Shown: positions 21,713 to 28,634 of the stretch, one piece after another | How the letters are laid out: every line of letters begins with the position of its first letter | Position numbering within the stretch: position 1 is the first letter of the stretch | Source of the DNA: Patulibacter sp. | Lineage (GTDB): Bacteria > Actinomycetota > Thermoleophilia > Solirubrobacterales > Solirubrobacteraceae | Direction of reading: 5' to 3' | NCBI RefSeq assembly: GCF_030655195.1 | Contig: NZ_JAURWA010000068.1 | Span: 1-34,317, forward strand | DNA: 34,317 nt | Notes under the pieces: generated by a model | Seen by the model: only the letters and a program-made list of their open reading frames with translations | The model's database searches: none | What the model was told of the DNA's origin: nothing | Made by a program: the position numbers and the translations under genes

Positions 21713-23209
21713 GTGTCCAGCGGACCCATTCCGCCCGGCGTCTTCGAGACCGCTGGTCCGGCCCCTGACCTGATCGACAGCGACGAAGCGGGTGGTGCTG
21801 CGCTTCGTGGCGGTGCACTGCGGACCGTGGGGTTCGCGGCGGGGCTGATGTTGTCGCTGGTCTCGGCACCGCTCGTCATCCGCCACCTCGGCGACGCCGA
21901 GTTCGGTCGGTACTCCGCAGTGCTCGCGGTGGTGGCGATCGTCGGTGGACTCACGGAGGGTGGTGTGAACACCGTCGCGCTTCGAGAGCTCGCTGTGGCG
22001 CGGGATCGGGATCAGCGGGATCGCCTGATGGGCGACCTGCTCGGGCTCCGTCTCGTGCTAACTGCCACCGGCGTCATCCTCGCCGTCGGGTTCGCGGTGA
22101 TTGCCGGATACGGGCCCTCACTGGTCGCCGGCACGGCGCTCGCCGGGCTCGGTCTTATCGGGGCGCTCGCGCAGTCCCTCCTGGCGTCCGTACTACAGAG
22201 TCAGCTCCGCTTCGGCTGGGCCACGATCATCGATCTCTTGCGGCAGATCGTCACGACCGGCCTGATCGTGGTCCTCGTCATCGGCGACGCCGGGGTCGTT
22301 CCGTTCCTGGCGGTGTCTATTCCTGCCGGGCTTGCGTCGCTTGCGGTGACCATCGTCCTCATCCGCGGGAGTATCAGCCTGCGCCCAGCTTTCCATCCGA
22401 ACCGTTGGCTCCCGTTGTTGCGAGACACGGCCGTCTTCGCGGTCGCCGTGGCCGTCAACACGCTGTACTTCCGTATCACCCTGGTCCTCATGTCGGTGGT
22501 GGCAGCGGCAGTTGAGACTGGGTATTTCGCGGTGTCTTTCCGCGTGATGGAGGTCCTTGTGAACCTCCCTGCGATCCTGCTCGGAGCCGCCTTCCCGATC
22601 ATCTCGCGCACGGTCTGGACGGACCGCCCGCGGTTTGAGCAGACGACGGCCCGCATGTTCACGCTCGCGTTGATGCTCGGAACCCTGATCTCGGTCGCGC
22701 TGGTGCTTGGTGCCCCGTTTGCGATCGAGGTGCTCGCCGGTTCGCAGGGCCACCCGTCGACGGCCGTCCTCCAGATTCAGGCGGCGGGGATCATCGCGAC
22801 GTTCCTCGCGTCGGCCACGGGCTATCCGCTGCTGAGCCTGCACCGCAACAAAGAGACCCTGGCTGCCAACCTCGTGTGTCTCGCAACGGCGATCGCGCTG
22901 ACGCTCGCGCTCACCCCGACCTGGGGCGCGAAGGGGGCCGCGGTGTCCGCCGTCAGCGCAGAGTTCTTCCTCGCCGCGGTCACGACGTTCGCCCTGGTCC
23001 GTCGCGGGGGGGTGCGTGTTCCGCTGATCGAGGTGCCGATCGTGCTACTCGCCGGTCTGGCGGCGCTCGGGGTCGGTCTGGCGGTCGGCATCCATCCAGC
23101 TGTCCAGGCCGCGGTGGGGAGCCTCGCTTTCCTCCTCATACTGCAGCTCACAGGGCGCTTCCCGGCCGAGGTGCGGGAACTCCTCGCCCGGCGCGTTCCG
23201 GGGCGCTGA
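21713..23209 (+). CDS. Wzx-type polysaccharide flippase
   Basis: A 498-residue polytopic membrane protein of the MOP superfamily, expected to flip undecaprenyl-diphosphate-linked repeat units across the membrane. Hydrophobic segments run the length of the protein, roughly twelve to fourteen. The N-terminal segment ALRGGALRTVGFAAGLMLSL, then LVIRHLGDAEFGRYSAVLAV and LTEGGVNTVALREL, is typical of Wzx flippases. GTG 21713 gives 30 soluble residues before the first helix; a start nearer that helix cannot be excluded because neither a TANNNT box nor a ribosome site is visible. It lies 29 bases after the preceding gene. It implies a Wzy-dependent or teichuronic-type pathway, but no polymerase is found in the window. 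Confidence 0.88.
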   Translation: MSSGPIPPGVFETAGPAPDLIDSDEAGGAALRGGALRTVGFAAGLMLSLVSAPLVIRHLGDAEFGRYSAVLAVVAIVGGLTEGGVNTVALRELAVARDRDQRDRLMGDLLGLRLVLTATGVILAVGFAVIAGYGPSLVAGTALAGLGLIGALAQSLLASVLQSQLRFGWATIIDLLRQIVTTGLIVVLVIGDAGVVPFLAVSIPAGLASLAVTIVLIRGSISLRPAFHPNRWLPLLRDTAVFAVAVAVNTLYFRITLVLMSVVAAAVETGYFAVSFRVMEVLVNLPAILLGAAFPIISRTVWTDRPRFEQTTARMFTLALMLGTLISVALVLGAPFAIEVLAGSQGHPSTAVLQIQAAGIIATFLASATGYPLLSLHRNKETLAANLVCLATAIALTLALTPTWGAKGAAVSAVSAEFFLAAVTTFALVRRGGVRVPLIEVPIVLLAGLAALGVGLAVGIHPAVQAAVGSLAFLLILQLTGRFPAEVRELLARRVPGR

Positions 23210-23243
23210 CGACGCGCATCGACTCTCGACGCCAGCCCTGGGC

Positions 23244-23249
23244 TACGGT
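23244..23249 (+). promoter_or_regulatory. TACGGT -10 box of a GT2 gene
   Basis: TACGGT ends 6 bases before ATG 23256, consistent with leaderless transcription of the two tandem GT2 genes. Confidence 0.5.
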
Positions 23250-23255
23250 TCGCCC

Positions 23256-24215
23256 ATGCACGCGCCACGCGCATCCGCGGTCGTCTTGAGCTACGACGGC
23301 CGCGACCTTCTGGAGTCGTTTCTCCCTTCGGTGCTTGCCCAGGACTACGGCGACTTCGAGGTCGTCGTGGTTGACAACGGGTCGACCGACGGATCCGTGG
23401 GCATGTTGCGGGAACGATGGCCCGAGGTGCGGATCGTCGCGCTCCCCGAGAACGTCGGGGTCACCGCTGCGCTGAACGCCATGGTTCGCGCAGGGGAGGG
23501 CGAGTACGTCGCACTGCTCAACAACGACGTCGAGCTCGAGCCGTCCTGGCTGCGCATCCTCGTCGGCGTGATGGACCGTCGTCCGGAGCTGGCGTCCTCG
23601 GCTGGAAAGCTTCTCCAGCACCGCAACCGAGGGCGGATTGACCGCGTCGGCGACGAGGTTCGTTGGTCCAGCGCCTGTTTCGGGCGTGGCAGTGGGGACC
23701 TCGACAGCGGGCAGTTCGAGACCGGTGAGGAAGTCTTCACGGTCGGCGGCGCAGCCGCCGTCTACCGCAGGTCAGCGTTTGCGCGGGTCGGGCCGTTTGA
23801 CGATGATTTTTTCGCGTACGTCGAAGACGTCGACTGGGGCTTTCGGGCCCGTCTCGCGGGGTACGCCGCTTGGTACGAGCCGACGGCCGTCGGCTACCAC
23901 CTGGGAGGCGGCACGCTCGGCGGCATCAACCCCTTCTCTCTCTACCACCTGCGTCGCAACCAGCTCTGGTTGGTCCTCAAGAACTACCCTGCCGCGAGTC
24001 TTCTGCGCCACGGGCCTTCGGTACTTCTGTTCAACCTCGCTGGCCTCGGGATGGCGGTGCGGCGGCGGCAGGTGGGCCTTGTCCTAAAGGCGTACCGTGA
24101 TGCTTTGCGTGGCGTTCGCCCGGCCCTGCGCAAGCGCCGCACCATTCAGCGGAGCCGCACTGTCGGTTCGCGCGAGCTGGAGCGGTTCATCGAGCGAGCG
24201 GGTCGACCGTGGTGA
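23256..24215 (+). CDS. Glycosyltransferase family 2 (tandem copy A)
   Basis: A 319-residue GT-A glycosyltransferase. SAVVLSYDGRDLLESFLPSV starts the nucleotide-binding domain, and DNGSTDGSVGMLRERWPEV, then ALLNNDVELEPSWL with the DXD-type motif at 89-92, follow. GGAAAVYRRSAFARVGPFDDDFFAYVEDVDWGFRARLAG carries the ED motif. The C-terminus has a helical, basic tail (RKRRTIQRSRTV). It is clearly paralogous to the next gene over its whole length, including the tail. Rhamnosyl- or related 6-deoxyhexosyltransferases of the WbbL/RfbN type share this layout. The stop overlaps the next start. Confidence 0.86.
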   Translation: MHAPRASAVVLSYDGRDLLESFLPSVLAQDYGDFEVVVVDNGSTDGSVGMLRERWPEVRIVALPENVGVTAALNAMVRAGEGEYVALLNNDVELEPSWLRILVGVMDRRPELASSAGKLLQHRNRGRIDRVGDEVRWSSACFGRGSGDLDSGQFETGEEVFTVGGAAAVYRRSAFARVGPFDDDFFAYVEDVDWGFRARLAGYAAWYEPTAVGYHLGGGTLGGINPFSLYHLRRNQLWLVLKNYPAASLLRHGPSVLLFNLAGLGMAVRRRQVGLVLKAYRDALRGVRPALRKRRTIQRSRTVGSRELERFIERAGRPW

Positions 24216-25189
24216 GCGCGCAGCGGCTGCCCACGCCGGAGCGTCCGCGGGTGGTGGTGACGGTCGCCACTTTCAACGGACGGCATCTGTTGGAGACCTT
24301 CCTGCCGTCCGTCGAGCAGCAGACGTTTCGTGAATTCCGCGTCGTGGTCGTCGACGACGCGTCGTCCGACGACACCGTCGAATGGCTGACGCATGTTTGG
24401 CCGGACGTCGAGATAGTCGGGCTTGAACAGAACGGCGGGGTCACCAGAGCATTCAACGTCGGTATTCGCGCAGCCTGGGACGGCGAGATGATCGGGCTGT
24501 TCAACAACGACATGGAGCTCGCGCCCGAGTGCCTCCAGCAGTTGGTGGACGCTCTCGATCAGTACCCCGGTGCGGGTTCGGTCGGCGCAAAGCTCCTGAA
24601 CTACTACGAGCGCGATGTCATCGATGGTGCGGGAGACCTCTTCGACTGGGCCGGCACGGGTACTCGCCGCGGTCACGGAGAGCAGGACACCGGTCAGTAC
24701 GACGAGGCGCGTGAGATCTTCGGCGCTTGTGCCGGGGCTGCGCTCTACCGTCGAACTGCCTTCGAGCAGGTTGGCCTCTTCGATGAGCGGTTCTATGCTT
24801 TCTTCGAGGATGTTGACTGGAGTCTGCGGGCCCAACTTGCGGGGCGTCCGGCAAGGTACGCGCCGTCGGCCGTCGCGTTCCACATGGGCAGCGCGACGCT
24901 CGGTCGTGGGATGACGGACTTCACCCGCTACCAGCTGACTCGTAACTCGTTGTGGATTCTGGCGAAGGACTACCCGGTGTCGGCGCTAGTCCGGCATAGC
25001 CCACGGATCCTGTATGTCCAGGCGGCAGCCTTCGTCGTGGCCGTTCGAGGGCGGCAGTTGAGGGTGTGGATGCGGGCGACACGGGATGCGTTCAGGGCGT
25101 TGCCAGCGGTACTGCGGGACCGACGCGAGGTGCAGCGCACCCGGACCGCGCCGCTGCGGGAGGTCGAAGAGATCGTGGCGGCCCGCTGA
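24212..25189 (+). CDS. Glycosyltransferase family 2 (tandem copy B)
   Basis: A 325-residue GT-A glycosyltransferase, paralogous to the preceding one. Matching landmarks are VVVTVATFNGRHLLETFLPSV, VVVDDASSDDTVEWL, GLFNNDMELAPECL (NND at 98-100), GACAGAALYRRTAFEQVGLFDERFYAFFEDVDWSLRAQLAG, and the tail RDRREVQRTRTAPLREVEEI. The start is GTG 24212, which makes a GTGA overlap with copy A; an adjacent in-frame GTG at 24209 would add one residue. The duplicate pair has probably specialised for different linkages or acceptors in the repeat unit. GC bias at third positions is low for this window. Confidence 0.86.
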   Translation: MSAQRLPTPERPRVVVTVATFNGRHLLETFLPSVEQQTFREFRVVVVDDASSDDTVEWLTHVWPDVEIVGLEQNGGVTRAFNVGIRAAWDGEMIGLFNNDMELAPECLQQLVDALDQYPGAGSVGAKLLNYYERDVIDGAGDLFDWAGTGTRRGHGEQDTGQYDEAREIFGACAGAALYRRTAFEQVGLFDERFYAFFEDVDWSLRAQLAGRPARYAPSAVAFHMGSATLGRGMTDFTRYQLTRNSLWILAKDYPVSALVRHSPRILYVQAAAFVVAVRGRQLRVWMRATRDAFRALPAVLRDRREVQRTRTAPLREVEEIVAAR

Positions 25190-25253
25190 CAGGACGCTCC
25201 TAGCAATCCGCTGGGGCCGCGGCGACGGCGGATCGCCCGCCGAGCCCGCCGGT

Positions 25254-25259
25254 TAGCAT
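25254..25259 (+). promoter_or_regulatory. TAGCAT -10 box of the sugar C-methyltransferase operon
   Basis: TAGCAT ends 8 bases before ATG 25268. It would start the three-gene unit C-methyltransferase, RmlC-like, reductase. The preceding bases from 25190 hold no gene. Confidence 0.55.
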
Positions 25260-25267
25260 GCCGAGCG

Positions 25268-26497
25268 ATGCCCGCTCCCTGCCGGTTCTGCGCCACTCCA
25301 GTCGAGCACACGTTCTCTGACCTCGGGATGTCCCCGATGGCGAACAGCTACCTGACGCCCGAGCAGGGCAACGCGATGGAGCCGTTCTACCCGCTGCACG
25401 CGCTGGTCTGCACGAAGTGCAAGCTCGTCCAGCTGGAGGAGTTCCAGTCCGGCGAGGAGATCTTCTCCGACTACGCGTACTTCTCGTCGTACTCGACGTC
25501 GTGGCTGGAGCATTGCAAGCGCTACACCGGCGAGATGACCGAGCGTTGGGGTCTCGACGGGTCGAGCAAGGTCGTTGAGATCGCGTCCAACGACGGCTAC
25601 CTGCTGCAGTACTTCCAGGAGCGTGACGTGCCGGTCCTGGGCGTCGAGCCGGCCGCGAACGTCGCGAGGGTCGCGGAGGAGAAGGGCGTCCCGACGGTCG
25701 TCAAGTTCTTCGGCGTCGACACGGCCACCGAGCTGGCCCAGGACGGCAAGGCCGACCTGCTGCTGGGCAACAACGTGATGGCCCACGTTCCGGACCTCAA
25801 CGACTTCGTCGGCGGCATGAAGGTGTTGCTGAAGGACGACGGCGTCATCACGGTCGAGTTCCCGCACCTGCTGAAGCTCGTCGAGCTGAACCAGTGGGAC
25901 ACGATCTACCACGAGCACTTCTGCTACTTCTCGTTCCTCGTGGTGAGCCGGGTATTCGAGGCCCATGGTCTGCGCCTGTTCGACGTGGAGGAGCTCCCGA
26001 CGCACGGAGGCTCGCTGCGCATCTACGGCTGCCACCAGGACGACCCGAGCAAGCCCGAAACGGACCGCGCGAACGAGCTCGTCCAGCGCGAGATCGACCT
26101 CGGCTACGACGACATCGAGTTCTACGCCGCGTACGCCCGCCGGGTCGAGGCGGAGAAGCGCGACATTGTCGAGTTCCTCACGCAGCTCAAGCGCGACGGC
26201 AAGCGGATCATCGGCTACGGCGCGCCGGCGAAGGGCAACACGCTCCTGAACTACTGCGGCATCCGTGGTGACTTCCTCGACTACACGGTCGACTTGAACC
26301 CGCACAAGCAGGACCAGCTGCTGCCCGGCACGCACATCCCAATCCGCTCGCCCGACGTGATCAAGGACGACAAGCCCGACGTCGTATTCATCCTTCCGTG
26401 GAACCTGAAGGACGAGATCGTCGAGCAGCTCGCGTATATCCGCGAGTGGGGCGGCCAGTTCGCCGTCCGCGCCCCCGAGATCCAGCTCATCCCGTGA
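25268..26497 (+). CDS. NDP-hexose C-3 methyltransferase (TylC3-like)
   Basis: A 409-residue SAM-dependent sugar C-methyltransferase of the TylCIII family, which methylates C-3 of a nucleotide-linked 4-keto-6-deoxy sugar. Three domains are visible. First is a zinc-binding N-terminus with C5/C8 and C48/C51, between them DLGMSPMANSYL, the family hallmark. Second is a SAM domain with VEIASNDGYLLQYF (103-116), GVEPAANVA, NNVMAHVPDLNDF and YHEHFCYFSF with the catalytic-region histidines. Third is a C-terminal domain with ELPTHGGSLRIYG, IIGYGAPAKGNTLLNYCGI and DLNPHKQDQLLPGTHIPI. Given rfbF and rfbG nearby and no other nucleotidyltransferase, the substrate is probably CDP-4-keto-6-deoxyglucose. The stop overlaps the RmlC-like gene by GTGA. 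Confidence 0.9.
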   Translation: MPAPCRFCATPVEHTFSDLGMSPMANSYLTPEQGNAMEPFYPLHALVCTKCKLVQLEEFQSGEEIFSDYAYFSSYSTSWLEHCKRYTGEMTERWGLDGSSKVVEIASNDGYLLQYFQERDVPVLGVEPAANVARVAEEKGVPTVVKFFGVDTATELAQDGKADLLLGNNVMAHVPDLNDFVGGMKVLLKDDGVITVEFPHLLKLVELNQWDTIYHEHFCYFSFLVVSRVFEAHGLRLFDVEELPTHGGSLRIYGCHQDDPSKPETDRANELVQREIDLGYDDIEFYAAYARRVEAEKRDIVEFLTQLKRDGKRIIGYGAPAKGNTLLNYCGIRGDFLDYTVDLNPHKQDQLLPGTHIPIRSPDVIKDDKPDVVFILPWNLKDEIVEQLAYIREWGGQFAVRAPEIQLIP

Positions 26498-27033
26498 GGC
26501 TCGACCCGACGCCCCTCGCGGGGGCGTTCGTTGTCGAGCAGGAGCGTCGCGCCGACGAGCGCGGCTACTTCGCCCGCACCTTCGACGCTGAGGTCTTCGC
26601 TGCTGCAGGCGGCGACGGCCGGGTCGCGCAGTGCAACACGTCCTTCAACACGAGGGCCGGCACGCTGCGCGGCATGCACTTCCAGGCTGCGCCCTACGGC
26701 GAGGCCAAGCTCGTGCGCTGTACCCGCGGCGCGATCTTCGATGTGCTGATCGACCTGCGCGACGACTCGATGACCCGCCTGCAGTGGTTCGGAGCCGAGC
26801 TCAGCCAGGACAACGGCCGAGGTCTGTTCATCCCCGATGGCTTCGCCCACGGGTTCCAGACGTTGACCGATGATGCTGAGGTCAGCTACCAGATGAGCGT
26901 GCCGTTCCAGGACGGCGCGGGGCGCGGCGTCCGCTGGGACGACCCGGCGTTCGGCGTCCAGTGGCCCGATGCTCCGGTCGGCGGACGCACGATCAGCGAG
27001 CGCGACGCGGCGTACTCCGACTTCGCGACATGA
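26494..27033 (+). CDS. RmlC-like sugar epimerase with an altered catalytic tyrosine
   Basis: A 179-residue cupin of the dTDP-4-dehydrorhamnose 3,5-epimerase family. Motifs are GYFARTF near residue 24, LRGMHFQ with H62, K72 in GEAKLVRC, IPDGFAHGFQTL, and WDDPAFGVQWP with D149/D150. In my hand alignment with the canonical copy at 28.0 kb and remembered RmlC sequences, the position of the catalytic tyrosine (the YxP region, Y136 in the other copy) is F138 here. That could limit it to a single C-5 or C-3 epimerisation, or reflect a branched substrate in which C-3 cannot epimerise. It sits between the C-methyltransferase and reductase genes with GTGA and ATGA overlaps, so it acts on the C-methylated CDP sugar. 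Confidence 0.85.
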   Translation: MRLDPTPLAGAFVVEQERRADERGYFARTFDAEVFAAAGGDGRVAQCNTSFNTRAGTLRGMHFQAAPYGEAKLVRCTRGAIFDVLIDLRDDSMTRLQWFGAELSQDNGRGLFIPDGFAHGFQTLTDDAEVSYQMSVPFQDGAGRGVRWDDPAFGVQWPDAPVGGRTISERDAAYSDFAT

Positions 27034-27950
27034 GGCGCGTCCTTGTCACCGGCGCGACGGGGTTCGTCGGGCGCCACGCGCTGGGCGCCCTCGTGTCGCG
27101 GGGGTACGAGGTCCATGCGGTTTCGTCGAAGGGGCCGACGGACGACAGCCCCGAGGGCGTCGTGTGGCACGTCGCCGACCTACTCGACCCGGTCGCTGGC
27201 CCCGCGCTCGTCTCCGAGGTCGCACCGACGGACCTGCTGCACCTCGCCTGGTACGCCGAGCCCGGCGCGTTCTGGGGGTCGCCGGAGAATCTGCGCTGGG
27301 TGGCCGCGTCGCTGGCCCTGCTGCGGGCGTTCGCGGACGCCGGGGGAACGCGCGCGGTGCTCGCCGGTACCTGCGCGGAATACGCGTGGGAGAACGAGAC
27401 GCACTGCGTCGAGGGTTCGACGCCGCTCAAGCCCGCGACGCTCTACGGTGCCGCGAAGCACGGACTGCACGTCGTCGCCGAGGCGTTCGCAGCGGACGCC
27501 GGCATCAGTCTCGCGTGGGGTCGCATCTTCTTCCTCTTTGGGCCGCACGAGGACTCACGGCGTCTCGTGAGCTCTGTCGCGCGGGCGGTCATCGGTGGGA
27601 AGCGTGCCGAGACGTCGCACGGCGAGCAGGTGCGGGATTTCCTCTACGCCCCGGACTTGGCTGACGCCTTTGCCGCGCTCCTCGCGAGCGAGGTGACGGG
27701 CGCCGTCAATGTAGCCTCTGGCGAGCCGGTGGCGATCCGCGATGTCGTGCAGGCAATCGGGGACTCCGCGGGCCACCCGGAGCTGCTCGCAATCGGTGCA
27801 CGTCCTACCAACTCGAGCGAGCCCGCCGTTCTCACCGCGGACGTGTTTCGTCTATGCGACGAGGTTGGCTGGACTCCGCCGGCGACGCGCGAAGACCGGG
27901 TGTCGACCACCGTCGAGTGGTGGCTCACGACACTGGGCGAGACGGCCTGA
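27030..27950 (+). CDS. NAD(P)-dependent nucleotide-sugar 4-ketoreductase (SDR)
   Basis: A 306-residue extended SDR. VLVTGATGFVGRHALGAL opens with the cofactor loop, and an AGTCAEYAWE segment takes the serine/threonine position. LYGAAKHGL contains YxxxK, and GRIFFLFGPHEDSRRLV follows. VRDFLYAPDLADAFAALL and VNVASGEPVAIRDV complete the fold. Similar proteins end CDP-sugar pathways as 4-ketoreductases or epimerases (RfbJ/tyvelose-type enzymes are relatives). As the last gene of the C-methyltransferase operon, reduction of the C-4 keto group to finish the branched CDP-6-deoxy-3-C-methylhexose is the inferred role. ATG 27030 forms an ATGA overlap with the RmlC-like gene. Confidence 0.84.
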   Translation: MRRVLVTGATGFVGRHALGALVSRGYEVHAVSSKGPTDDSPEGVVWHVADLLDPVAGPALVSEVAPTDLLHLAWYAEPGAFWGSPENLRWVAASLALLRAFADAGGTRAVLAGTCAEYAWENETHCVEGSTPLKPATLYGAAKHGLHVVAEAFAADAGISLAWGRIFFLFGPHEDSRRLVSSVARAVIGGKRAETSHGEQVRDFLYAPDLADAFAALLASEVTGAVNVASGEPVAIRDVVQAIGDSAGHPELLAIGARPTNSSEPAVLTADVFRLCDEVGWTPPATREDRVSTTVEWWLTTLGETA

Positions 27951-27999
27951 CGGCCGGCATCCACGCCGCAGGGCTCCACGGCAGATGGTGTACCGCCGC

Positions 28000-28005
28000 T
28001 AACGT
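28000..28005 (+). promoter_or_regulatory. TAACGT -10 box of rmlC
   Basis: TAACGT ends 8 bases before ATG 28014, suggesting a separate leaderless transcript for this gene. The 62-base gap after the reductase gene holds nothing else. Confidence 0.5.
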
Positions 28006-28013
28006 TCGCAGCG

Positions 28014-28571
28014 ATGGAGATCCGCGAAACGACCTTGCCGGACGCGAAGCTCGTGGTCCCGCGGGTGTTCCCCGACGACCGGGGCTTCTTCGCCGAGACG
28101 TTCCGCGAGAGCGCCTTGGCCGACGCGGGCATCCACGACCGGTGGATCCAGGACAACCACTCGCGCTCGAGCTTCGGCGTCGTCCGCGGCCTCCACTTCC
28201 AGATCGGCGAGGGCTGCGCCAAGCTCGTGCGCTGCGGCCGCGGCCACATCTGGGACGTGATCGTCGACCTCCGCAAGGGCTCGCCGACCTACGGCAAGTG
28301 GGAGGGCTTCGATCTGACCGACGAGAACATGCACGCCCTGTACGTCCCCGTCGGCTTCGCCCACGGGTTCGCCGTGAAGAGCGAGATCGCCGACGTGCTC
28401 TACAAGCAGACGGGGTACTACTCCGGCGACGTCGAGCGGGGCATCGCCTACGACGACCCCGACGTCGGGGTGCAGTGGCCGCTGACGGCAGACGAGATCC
28501 AGGTGTCGGAGCGGGACGCGACCGGGCCCCGCCTGGCGACGGTGGCGGACACGCTGTCGTTCGTGTACTGA
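28014..28571 (+). CDS. rmlC: dTDP-4-dehydrorhamnose 3,5-epimerase (RmlC family, canonical residues)
   Basis: A 185-residue cupin of the RmlC family. It keeps the full active-site set: H61 in VRGLHFQ, K70 in CAKLVRC, Y136 in KQTGYYSGD, and D147/D148 in AYDDPDVGVQWP. VPVGFAHGFAV and DLRKGSPTYGKWEGF are also typical. Enzymes of this type epimerise C-3 and C-5 of dTDP-4-keto-6-deoxyglucose for L-rhamnose synthesis. No rmlA, rmlB or rmlD is in the window, so either these lie elsewhere or the protein acts on the CDP-linked pathway. Its own TANNNT box and the 62-base gap separate it from the C-methyltransferase operon. Confidence 0.9.
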   Translation: MEIRETTLPDAKLVVPRVFPDDRGFFAETFRESALADAGIHDRWIQDNHSRSSFGVVRGLHFQIGEGCAKLVRCGRGHIWDVIVDLRKGSPTYGKWEGFDLTDENMHALYVPVGFAHGFAVKSEIADVLYKQTGYYSGDVERGIAYDDPDVGVQWPLTADEIQVSERDATGPRLATVADTLSFVY

Positions 28572-28634
28572 TGACGCACCCCTGAGCTCTTCACCTGGGG
28601 GGCGAACTCCACGAACTGGCGTCCTCTACCAGAC

